Shown here: piece by piece, positions 25,474 to 31,979 of the stretch
Layout of the letters: each line of letters begins with the position of its first letter
Numbering within the stretch: position 1 is the stretch's first letter
NCBI GenBank assembly: GCA_947172355.1
Contig: CAMWBA010000013.1
Span: 1 to 34,977, forward strand
Length of the DNA: 34,977 bases
Source: an uncultured Bacillota bacterium
Lineage (GTDB): Bacteria; Bacillota; Clostridia; Oscillospirales; Oscillospiraceae
Direction: 5' to 3'
Translations under genes and position numbers: made by a program
Notes under the pieces: model-generated
The model's database searches: none
Told to the model about the DNA's origin: nothing
What the model saw: only the letters and a program-made list of their open reading frames with translations

Positions 25474-26241
25474 ATGTCGAATATTTTAGAAGTGACCGAT
25501 TTGAAACGGGTGTACGGCAAAGGCGGGTCGTTGACCCGGGCGCTGGACGGGGTGTCGCTGGCCCTGGAGGCGGGGGAGTTTGTGGGGGTGATGGGTCCCT
25601 CCGGGTCGGGCAAGACCACCCTGCTCAACTGTGTGTCCACCATTGACCGGCCCACCTCTGGCTCCATTGTCATTGACGGAAAGGAGCTGACCCGGCTCAA
25701 GGGACGGGAGCTGGCCAAGTTCCGCCGGGAGCGGCTGGGTTTTATTTTTCAGGACTGCAACCTGCTGGATACCCTCACCGCCTATGAGAACATTGCCCTG
25801 TCCCTGTCCATCGTAAAGGCCCCCACCCAGAAGATTGACAAGCGGGTGCGGGAGATGGCGGAGTTTTTGGGCATCACCGACTGCTTGAACAAGTATCCCT
25901 ATCAGATGTCCGGCGGGCAGCAGCAGCGGTGTGCTGCTGCCCGGGCAATGGTAACCCGCCCGGCCCTGGTCCTGGCCGACGAGCCCACCGGAGCCCTGGA
26001 TTCTAAGGCGTCCTCCATGCTGCTGGGCCGGCTGGACGCGCTGAACCAGGAGCTGGGAACCACCATTCTTATGGTCACACACGATGCCTTTACCGCCAGC
26101 TGCTGCCGCAGGGTGGTCTTTCTTCAAGACGGCCAGATCTTCCTGGAACTGCACCGGGAGAGCGACAGCCGGAAAGCGTTTTTCCAAAAGATTATTCAAG
26201 TGACCGCTCAGATGGGGGGAGGCATGGCAGATGTTCTCTAA
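25474..26241 (+). CDS. BceA-like ABC transporter ATP-binding protein
   Basis: A 255-residue MacB/BceA-type ATPase. Walker A is G41-P-S-G-S-G-K-T48, the Q loop is IFQDCNLLD, the signature is MSGGQQQRCAAARAM and Walker B is LVLADEPTGALDS, with the H loop in MVTHD. The C-terminal extension (LHRESDSRKAFFQKIIQV) is usual in BceA proteins. The start is ATG 25474 behind AAAAAGGAGAATTGTT. It overlaps the permease gene by 11 bp. BceAB transporters free cell-wall targets from peptide antibiotics such as bacitracin and also act as sensors for a linked histidine kinase, which is absent here. Confidence 0.93.
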   Translation: MSNILEVTDLKRVYGKGGSLTRALDGVSLALEAGEFVGVMGPSGSGKTTLLNCVSTIDRPTSGSIVIDGKELTRLKGRELAKFRRERLGFIFQDCNLLDTLTAYENIALSLSIVKAPTQKIDKRVREMAEFLGITDCLNKYPYQMSGGQQQRCAAARAMVTRPALVLADEPTGALDSKASSMLLGRLDALNQELGTTILMVTHDAFTASCCRRVVFLQDGQIFLELHRESDSRKAFFQKIIQVTAQMGGGMADVL

Positions 26242-28087
26242 ATTGGCCCTGCGCAATGTGGCCCGGTCCTTCCGGGACTACGGTGTCTATCTGCTTACCC
26301 TCACCTTTGGCGTGTGTCTGTTCTATACTTTCAACTCCCTGGACGGGCAGGGGGCCATGGTCTATCTGGCCAAAAACGGCAATCCCATTGTGGATGCCAT
26401 CATGGTTCTGATGGATGTGTTTTCGGTGGTGGTGGCGGTGGTGCTGGCCTGTCTGATTCTCTATGCCAACCGCTTTCTCCTTCGCCGGCGCAAGCGGGAA
26501 CTGGGGACCTATCTGCTGCTGGGGCTGTCTCAAGGGCAGGTGTCCCGGCTGCTCTTTCTGGAGACGGGGCTGATTGGCCTGATTTCCCTGGCCGTCGGGC
26601 TGGTTTTGGGGGTGTTGGCCAGCTTCGGCATGTCCGCCCTTACGCTGTCTATGTTTGAAGTGGACCTGTCCGCCCTGCTGGCAGTGAACTTCTCCCCCCG
26701 GGCCGCAGGCAAGACGGTGCTCTATTTCGGAATCATCTTCCTGCTGGTCATGGCCCTCAGCGGAGTGCAGGTGTCCAAGTCGAAACTCATCGACCTGATC
26801 CACGGGGAGCGGAAGAATGAAATTCTAAAACCCCGGCCCCTGTCCATCGCGGTGGTCCAGTTCCTTCTGGGGGTGGCGTGCCTGTTGGGCGCCTACGCCA
26901 TTTTGCTTATCTTTGGCATGGCCCTGGCTGTGGCCGTCCCCTTCCTATGTTTCCCCATGCTGGGGCTGGGGACGGCGGGTACTCTGCTCATCTTCCGGTC
27001 GCTTTCCGGCTTTGTGCTGAAGTTTGTCCAAAGCCATCCGGGGGTCTATTTCCGGAATTTAAATATGTTTACCCTGCGGCAGTGGATCAGTAAGGTTCAC
27101 ACCACCTATCTGGCGCAGACGGTGGTCTGCATCCTACTGCTGTTGGCCATCGGCATCACGGCCAGCTCCCTGGGGCTCAATTCCACCCTGTCCGCCATGA
27201 CCGGCGGAGAAGCTCCCTTCGACATCACCGTGCAGAACCGCTCTGCGGACGACGCCGGCCTGGTGGATCTTCCCGCCCTGCTGCGGGAGGGGGGCTTCGA
27301 CCCGGATACCCAATTGACCCGGCAGACAGACTTCTGCGTCTATTACAATGACCCAGCGGTGACCGGCGTAGAGGATGTGTCCGGTGTGCTGGCCCTATCC
27401 GACGTAAACGCCCTGCTGAAGCTCCAGGGGAAGAAGCCGATCGCCTTGGAACCCGGGGAGCACCGTATGCTGGACACCTGGGGAGACGGTCTGGTCACCG
27501 GAAGCCTGGGCATATTCGCCGCCGTGGTGGAGGACAGCAGCGCCCAGCAGCTGGAGGTCCGGCGGCAGTATTGGTCGGCCGACTATGTGGGGGAGGATAA
27601 GATGGAGACGGAGGAGCGGCTGCTCCAGCTCATCCAACCCCTGGAGCTGGAGCTGTCCATGCGGGTGGAGTCCCGCCTTTCCATCTATGCTGACATGATG
27701 GGCAACAAGTGCCTGGCCCTTTTCTTGGGGCTGTATCTGGGCTTTACCTTCCTGCTGGCCGCTACCGCTGTGCTGGCCCTCCAACAGCTGAGCCAAGCTG
27801 CCGACAACACCGGACGGTACGCCATCCTGCGCCGCTTGGGCGCCGAGGAGAAACAGGTGGCCAAGTCTGCCACTCAGCAGGTGGCCTTGGCCTTCCTCCT
27901 GCCCCTGGCCCTGGCCTTGATCCACTCGGCTGTGGGTATGAAGGCCGCCAATGATATTATCTTCTCTGTGGGAAAGGTGGACAGCGCCGGCAGTTCCTTG
28001 ATTACTGCTGGAGTCATTCTGGTGGTTTATGGCGGGTACTTCCTGGCCACCTCTCTGGCCTGCCGTCGTATGGCAAAAAATGCATAG
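26231..28087 (+). CDS. BceB-like FtsX-type permease
   Basis: A 618-residue permease with about ten helices. It starts with LALRNVARSFRDYGVYLLTLTFGV, typical of BceB. A large outside domain of about 200 residues lies between central and last helices (TVQNRSADDAGLV to VESRLSIYADMM), followed by three closing helices with the RYAILRRLGAEEKQV coupling segment. This is the usual build and length of the bacitracin/lantibiotic resistance permeases. It forms a complex with the ATPase encoded just upstream. The specific antibiotic cannot be read from sequence. Confidence 0.92.
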   Translation: MFSKLALRNVARSFRDYGVYLLTLTFGVCLFYTFNSLDGQGAMVYLAKNGNPIVDAIMVLMDVFSVVVAVVLACLILYANRFLLRRRKRELGTYLLLGLSQGQVSRLLFLETGLIGLISLAVGLVLGVLASFGMSALTLSMFEVDLSALLAVNFSPRAAGKTVLYFGIIFLLVMALSGVQVSKSKLIDLIHGERKNEILKPRPLSIAVVQFLLGVACLLGAYAILLIFGMALAVAVPFLCFPMLGLGTAGTLLIFRSLSGFVLKFVQSHPGVYFRNLNMFTLRQWISKVHTTYLAQTVVCILLLLAIGITASSLGLNSTLSAMTGGEAPFDITVQNRSADDAGLVDLPALLREGGFDPDTQLTRQTDFCVYYNDPAVTGVEDVSGVLALSDVNALLKLQGKKPIALEPGEHRMLDTWGDGLVTGSLGIFAAVVEDSSAQQLEVRRQYWSADYVGEDKMETEERLLQLIQPLELELSMRVESRLSIYADMMGNKCLALFLGLYLGFTFLLAATAVLALQQLSQAADNTGRYAILRRLGAEEKQVAKSATQQVALAFLLPLALALIHSAVGMKAANDIIFSVGKVDSAGSSLITAGVILVVYGGYFLATSLACRRMAKNA

Positions 28088-28115
28088 TGCCATGGGCTGA
28101 ACGGTGCCCAAAAAT

Positions 28116-28145
28116 GAACCGCCCCGTCCGGGGCGGTTCGTTTTT
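28116..28145. terminator. Two-way terminator between the bce-like and BCCT operons
   Basis: GAACCGCCCC (28116-28125), loop GTCC, GGGGCGGTTC (28130-28139), then G and five T on the plus strand. On the minus strand the same stem is followed by ATTTTT. It ends both convergent operons. Confidence 0.92.
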
Positions 28146-28204
28146 GGGGGAAGTGGCCGGAGCGCAGAAATTTCATCCGTCTTCTCGGCGAGCACGCCCT
28201 GTTT

Positions 28205-28468
28205 TTATCCCTTCTTGATACAAAAATCCGACTTTCGGAACAGGGACCGCAGCAGGACCATCCATCCCCAGGAGACCGACAGGGTGGGCAGACAGGCCAG
28301 CAGGACCGCCTTCACCGGATGGATGTCGGTAAAGCAAATGGGGCCAAAAAACATGACAAAGAGGACCACCATCATCACAATCAATGTCAGTTTCTCCAGC
28401 CGGGTATTGGGCGGCGTAAGAAAGATTTTCCTCAGGTCGATCTCCACGCGGGTGACTTCTTTTTTCAT
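28205..28468 (-). CDS. Small two-helix membrane protein of unknown function
   Basis: An 87-residue product with two hydrophobic helices (LTLIVMMVVLFVMFFGPICF and AVLLACLPTLSVSWGWMVLL) and basic ends. It starts at ATG 28468, one base past the stop of the MIO-less lyase, with GGAG upstream inside that gene, so the two are almost certainly co-translated. I recognise no family. Its place as third gene after a BCCT transporter and the lyase suggests a role tied to uptake or to membrane anchoring, but that is only position-based. Confidence 0.7.
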   Translation of the reverse strand: MKKEVTRVEIDLRKIFLTPPNTRLEKLTLIVMMVVLFVMFFGPICFTDIHPVKAVLLACLPTLSVSWGWMVLLRSLFRKSDFCIKKG

Positions 28469-28469
28469 A

Positions 28470-30011
28470 TCAGCTCAATGCTCCTGTTACGGTTTCGGCC
28501 ACTTGAATCAGTTGACCGGAGTGAATAAAGTCCTTTAAGTACTCAAGATAGGGGTGGAGAAGCATATCCTTTTCCAGCACCGGAACGGTTTTGCCGATCT
28601 CAGCCAGCACCGCCGCTGTGGCGGGGGCGCGATTCACGTCCGGATCTACAAACTGCTGGACCTCATAGACGCTGAGCAGCTCGATGGCCAGCATATACTC
28701 CAACTTCTCCGCCATGGGGCCCGCCTTTTTGCAGGCGTTGTAACCCATGGCCACATAGTCCTCCTGGTTGCCGCAGGTGGGGGTGTTGTCAATGGTGGAG
28801 GGGGTGGCCAGCATCCGCATCTCGTTGAGCAGACCGGCCTGGACATACTGGGGAATCATCAGTCCGGAGTTCAGCCCCGGATTTTTAATACAGAAATATG
28901 GGTAGCCCGACAGAGAGCCGTCCACAATCCGGTTGTTTCGCCGTTCAGACATTTTTGCCAGTCCCACAGCGGCAATGCAGGCGCTGTCCATCTCCATACC
29001 TACGTAGGCCGAGTCGGCGTTACAGGCGGAGATCACATCCTCGTTGCCCGTCTCCGGCCAGATGATGGGGTTGTCACAGCAGGAATTCATCTCAATTTCG
29101 ATGGTTTTCTTTGCGTCCTCCAGGGTCTTCCGGGCCGCGCCGTGGAGCTGGGGGATGCAGCGCAGGGACAGGGCGTCCTGCACCCGGCTGCCTTTGTACT
29201 TCTCCATGATGCCGGAACCCCTCAGCATCCGCCGGACATTTTCGGAAGCGTTGAGCTGGTCTGGGTGGGGGCGGACCGCCATAACCCGGGGGTCAAAGGC
29301 GTTGATTACCCCTTTCATAGCTTCCAGGGACATAGCGCCGATGATGTCGGCGGATTTGGCAGCGTTGAGCATGTCATAGAGGGCCAGGGCTGCCATGGCG
29401 GTGGCGGAAGTGGTGCCGGACACCAAAGCCAGCCCCTCCTTGGAACTGAGGGCCATGGGTTCCAGACCCGCTTTTGCCAGCGCCTCGCCGCCCTCCAGCT
29501 GCTCTCCGTTGTAATAGGCTTTCCCACGGCCCAGCAGCACCAGTGCCATATGGGCCTCAGGGGAGAGATAGCCCACGCTGCCGTCGCCAGGGGCGTAAGG
29601 AGTCAGGCCGATGTTGAGGAAGGCCTTATACTGCTCCAGCACCTCCATCCGCACTCCGCTGTATCCCTGCCCGATGTTTTGCAGAACCATGAGCATGGTG
29701 CCCCGCACCCGCTCGATACTAAGCGGTTCCCCTACGGAGACCGAGTGGGACAGGATGATGTTTTCCTGAAGCTGGGCGGTCTCCTCTTTGCCGATTGCCT
29801 TGGTACACAGTGCACCGAAGCCGGTGGTGACGCCGTACATCACCCGCTCTTCCTCCACCCACTGTTCCACCAGGGCCCGGGAGCGGTTCACCCGCTGGAT
29901 ATATTCCGGAGAAAATTCCACCTTCCGCCCAAACCGGGCCACAGATACAAAGTCCTCCAACGTAATGGGCTCGCCCAAAACCAATACGTTTTTCTCGTCC
30001 AACCAATTCAT
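28470..30011 (-). CDS. MIO-less aromatic amino acid lyase homologue, candidate ergothionase
   Basis: A 513-residue protein of the histidine/phenylalanine ammonia-lyase fold. Conserved parts are Y59-G-V-T-T-G-F-G, GSVG (144-147), AHMALVLLGRG, SLRC-PQ, DNPI, SERR and QEDYVAMG. In canonical enzymes GSVG is followed by Ala-Ser-Gly, which cyclises to the MIO cofactor. Here GSVG runs straight into YLSPEAHM, so these three residues are missing. The usual ALxNGT Asn is Ser (LVSGTT) and the catalytic Tyr of QDxYS is Leu (QDALS). The DNA shows no frameshift. Ergothionase, described from Treponema denticola, is an MIO-lacking homologue that eliminates trimethylamine from ergothioneine to give thiourocanate. 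The adjacent BCCT transporter supports that role. Ordinary histidine ammonia-lyase activity is unlikely. The start is ATG 30011 behind GGGAGGTATTTCGAT. Confidence 0.88.
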   Translation of the reverse strand: MNWLDEKNVLVLGEPITLEDFVSVARFGRKVEFSPEYIQRVNRSRALVEQWVEEERVMYGVTTGFGALCTKAIGKEETAQLQENIILSHSVSVGEPLSIERVRGTMLMVLQNIGQGYSGVRMEVLEQYKAFLNIGLTPYAPGDGSVGYLSPEAHMALVLLGRGKAYYNGEQLEGGEALAKAGLEPMALSSKEGLALVSGTTSATAMAALALYDMLNAAKSADIIGAMSLEAMKGVINAFDPRVMAVRPHPDQLNASENVRRMLRGSGIMEKYKGSRVQDALSLRCIPQLHGAARKTLEDAKKTIEIEMNSCCDNPIIWPETGNEDVISACNADSAYVGMEMDSACIAAVGLAKMSERRNNRIVDGSLSGYPYFCIKNPGLNSGLMIPQYVQAGLLNEMRMLATPSTIDNTPTCGNQEDYVAMGYNACKKAGPMAEKLEYMLAIELLSVYEVQQFVDPDVNRAPATAAVLAEIGKTVPVLEKDMLLHPYLEYLKDFIHSGQLIQVAETVTGALS

Positions 30012-30030
30012 ATCGAAATACCTCCCAGAA

Positions 30031-30047
30031 GCAAAACGAAATTTTGC
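30031..30047. repeat. GCAAAA-N5-TTTTGC inverted repeat between transporter and lyase
   Basis: GCAAAA (30031-30036) and TTTTGC (30042-30047) flank five bases. The same arms, two bases apart, occur at 31880-31893 next to the regulator. It lies in the 78-nt gap upstream of the lyase gene and could be a regulator site or an mRNA hairpin. Confidence 0.45.
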
Positions 30048-30089
30048 GCAAAGTTCTTTCAGGCTCTTTTCCTTATAAGAAAGAGAACA

Positions 30090-31667
30090 TTACCCCTCGA
30101 TCTGGTCCACACTGTCCACAATGTCCTTCTTGGTCTCCGGATCAAAGAAGAACACCTTGAAGGCTGCCGCGACCTGGAAGATAAAGACAATCAGCACCAC
30201 AAAGCCGCCGCAGGCCGCCAGGTACTTCACGCCGTCCACACCCTGGGCACCGCCGCCAAAGGCCACCATGATGCAGGCGATCACGCCGATGGACACGCCC
30301 CAGACGATTTTCTGCCAGATGGCGGGTTCCTCGTCGTGGCGGGCGCCCTTGGTACACAGGGCGGCAATGGTGGTGGACATGGTGTCCGCGGTGGTGGAGA
30401 ACGCGGCAATCAAGGCCAGAATAATCACAGGAATGATAATCATGCCCAGCGGCACATGCTTGAGGAACTCCCACAGCCCGGCGGTAGCCCCACCGGCTTG
30501 AATGGCGGCGATGATGTCAGCATTGCCGGACTTCTGCCACTCCAGGGCGGTGGAACCCCATACGGCAAACCAAACATAGCCGAAGGAGGCGGGCAGAATC
30601 CAGTTGACGATGAGGAACTGCCGAATGGTGCGTCCATAGGCGATGATGGCGAAGAAGATGCCCATCAGGGGGGCGTAGGCAATCCAGATGGCCCAGTCAT
30701 ACATAGTCCACCAGGTGACCAGGGCGGAGCCACCCACGGTGTAGGGGTCGAAGCCCCACATCCAGAACCGATCCAGCCAGTAGCCCAGGCCCACATTGGC
30801 CATGTTTAGGATATAGACGGTGGGGCCAATGATAAACAGCAGGACCAGCAGAATATAGAAAATTTTGGAGGTCAAGCCGGCCAGCCACTTGATGCCCTTG
30901 TCGATGCCGGTGACCGAAGCAATGGTAAAGGTGATGGTGATGATGGCGGTGAGAGCCACCCATACGATGGGGCCCTGGGCCACGCCATAGGCGGAGTAGA
31001 GGCCGGAGCCGATGAGGGCCAGACCGGCGCCCAGAGAGGCCGCCAGGCCCAGGGCGATGGCCAGCACAGAAAGCACGTCCACCAGCACTACCCAGATACC
31101 CTTGGTCACCCGTTCGCCGAAAATGGGGGTGAGGGAGGCGGCCACAGACAGGTCCTTCTTGCGGTTGAAGTACATGTAGGCGATGAGCACTCCGGACAGG
31201 GCATACATGGCGTAGGGAATAAAGGTCCAGTTGTAGAAGCAGCGGCCCATGGAGAACAGCTCGGCCTCTTGGGTCAGCGGGGTAATGCCGTAGCCGTCCA
31301 GTTCGCCGTAGATGTTGCCGTAGTAGATCAGCACCTCGTTGACGCCGTAAGTAATCAGGCCGGTGGCGATCCCACCGGTGAGCGTCATGGCAAACCAGGA
31401 GCCGAAGGAGTGCTTGGCCTTGGCCTCCGGACCGCCGAAGCGGATCTTGCCCACCTTGGTGAACAACAGCAGCGCGGCCAGCAGCAATGTCACCATCGCT
31501 ACGATCTGATACAGCCAGCCGAAGTTGGTCAGCGACCAGTCAAACACCGCATAGGTGGCGCTGGTCAGCCAATCGTTGGTGACGATGCCCAGTAGGGCTG
31601 AGCCGCCGATGACGATGAAGCAGGGGATGAATACGTCCCATCGGATCGGTTTGTTTTCATGTTTCAT
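30090..31667 (-). CDS. BCCT-family transporter for a betaine-type substrate
   Basis: A 525-residue membrane protein with twelve predicted helices. The family block in helix 8 is WWTMYDWAIWIAYAPLMGIF, giving the Trp/Tyr box that binds quaternary ammonium groups. Other family parts are GSWFAMTLTGGIATGLITYG, FSTTADTMSTTIAALCTKG and a C-terminal basic/acidic tail. The start is ATG 31667 (MKHENKPIRWD) behind CGGAGAAACAC; the frame runs further upstream but that part is not protein-like. BCCT carriers move glycine betaine, choline, carnitine or dimethylsulfoniopropionate. Ergothioneine is also a trimethyl-betaine, so uptake of it fits the neighbouring lyase (inference). It is the first gene of the minus-strand operon, behind a sigma-54-type promoter. 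Confidence 0.93.
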   Translation of the reverse strand: MKHENKPIRWDVFIPCFIVIGGSALLGIVTNDWLTSATYAVFDWSLTNFGWLYQIVAMVTLLLAALLLFTKVGKIRFGGPEAKAKHSFGSWFAMTLTGGIATGLITYGVNEVLIYYGNIYGELDGYGITPLTQEAELFSMGRCFYNWTFIPYAMYALSGVLIAYMYFNRKKDLSVAASLTPIFGERVTKGIWVVLVDVLSVLAIALGLAASLGAGLALIGSGLYSAYGVAQGPIVWVALTAIITITFTIASVTGIDKGIKWLAGLTSKIFYILLVLLFIIGPTVYILNMANVGLGYWLDRFWMWGFDPYTVGGSALVTWWTMYDWAIWIAYAPLMGIFFAIIAYGRTIRQFLIVNWILPASFGYVWFAVWGSTALEWQKSGNADIIAAIQAGGATAGLWEFLKHVPLGMIIIPVIILALIAAFSTTADTMSTTIAALCTKGARHDEEPAIWQKIVWGVSIGVIACIMVAFGGGAQGVDGVKYLAACGGFVVLIVFIFQVAAAFKVFFFDPETKKDIVDSVDQIEG

Positions 31668-31677
31668 GTGTTTCTCC

Positions 31678-31700
31678 GTATGCGGCGCTCGGCCGCATAC
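31678..31700 (-). promoter_or_regulatory. Leader hairpin touching the transporter ribosome site
   Basis: GTATGCGGC (31678-31686) and GCCGCATAC (31692-31700) are perfect 9-bp arms with a 5-base loop. In the minus-strand mRNA the stem ends directly before GGAG, the ribosome site of the BCCT gene. It could tune translation or protect the mRNA end. Confidence 0.6.
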
Positions 31701-31731
31701 TCTCCTTTCCTCAAAGTTGCTTTTATAAATA

Positions 31732-31747
31732 AGCATTCCATGGGCCA
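31732..31747 (-). promoter_or_regulatory. Sigma-54 (-24/-12) promoter of the transporter-lyase operon
   Basis: On the minus strand TGGCCC-N5-ATGCT has GG and GC at the exact -24/-12 spacing of the consensus TGGCAC-N5-TTGCW. It would start transcription about 54 nt before the BCCT start codon. The divergent gene encodes a sigma-54 activator, which strongly supports the match. Confidence 0.68.
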
Positions 31748-31801
31748 GGTTGAGAAAATAGGAAGAAATACGATGAAATTTGTGGGGGCTGCACGATTTT
31801 G

Positions 31802-31914
31802 TTTTGCTAAAACTATGCAAATCGCCGAGGAACGAAAGCCTAGGGCACGGCAAAGTCATTCAATTTCTCCCACACAAGAGCAAAAAATTTTGCATATTGC
31901 AATTATATTTTGCA
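31802..31914. promoter_or_regulatory. TTTTGC/GCAAAA repeats, candidate activator-binding sites
   Basis: TTTGC-N9-GCAAA lies at 31803-31821 and GCAAAA-AA-TTTTGC at 31880-31893. TTGCAA (31897-31902) and TTTTGCA (31908-31914) follow. These stand about 60-170 bp upstream of the -24/-12 promoter, the usual distance for enhancer sites of sigma-54 activators, and just before the regulator's own promoter. With the promoters and hairpin listed they fill the 31668-31979 spacer. Confidence 0.5.
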
Positions 31915-31920
31915 CTTAGC

Positions 31921-31949
31921 TTGACAATGGAGCCGGATTCCGCTACACT
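31921..31949 (+). promoter_or_regulatory. Sigma-70-type promoter of the sigma-54 activator gene
   Basis: TTGACA (31921-31926), a 17-nt spacer and TACACT (31944-31949). The -35 is a perfect match. It gives a leader of about 25 nt with AAGGAGG before ATG 31980. Confidence 0.8.
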
Positions 31950-31979
31950 GAATGGGTACAAAATATAAGGAGGCGGCCT

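Noticed and set aside
28470-30011. Calling the lyase a normal histidine ammonia-lyase (hutH)
   Set aside because: The MIO-forming Ala-Ser-Gly is missing and two further catalytic residues are replaced, so standard ammonia elimination is unlikely.
28554-30809. Open frame of 751 codons on the plus strand
   Set aside because: It is antisense to the MIO-less lyase and BCCT genes, is rich in His/Gly/Gln as expected of a shadow frame in GC-rich DNA, and has no family features.
3842-31667. A carnitine pathway: BCCT carrier, CaiB-like transferase, CaiA-like dehydrogenase and Etf together
   Set aside because: The transporter lies over 20 kb away with its own regulator and a lyase. The transferase is tied to a 2-hydroxyacyl-CoA dehydratase pair, and no CaiC or CaiD homologue is present.
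31668-31859. N-terminal extension of the BCCT protein
   Set aside because: It would include the sigma-54 promoter and leader hairpin. The family-like start with a ribosome site is ATG 31667.
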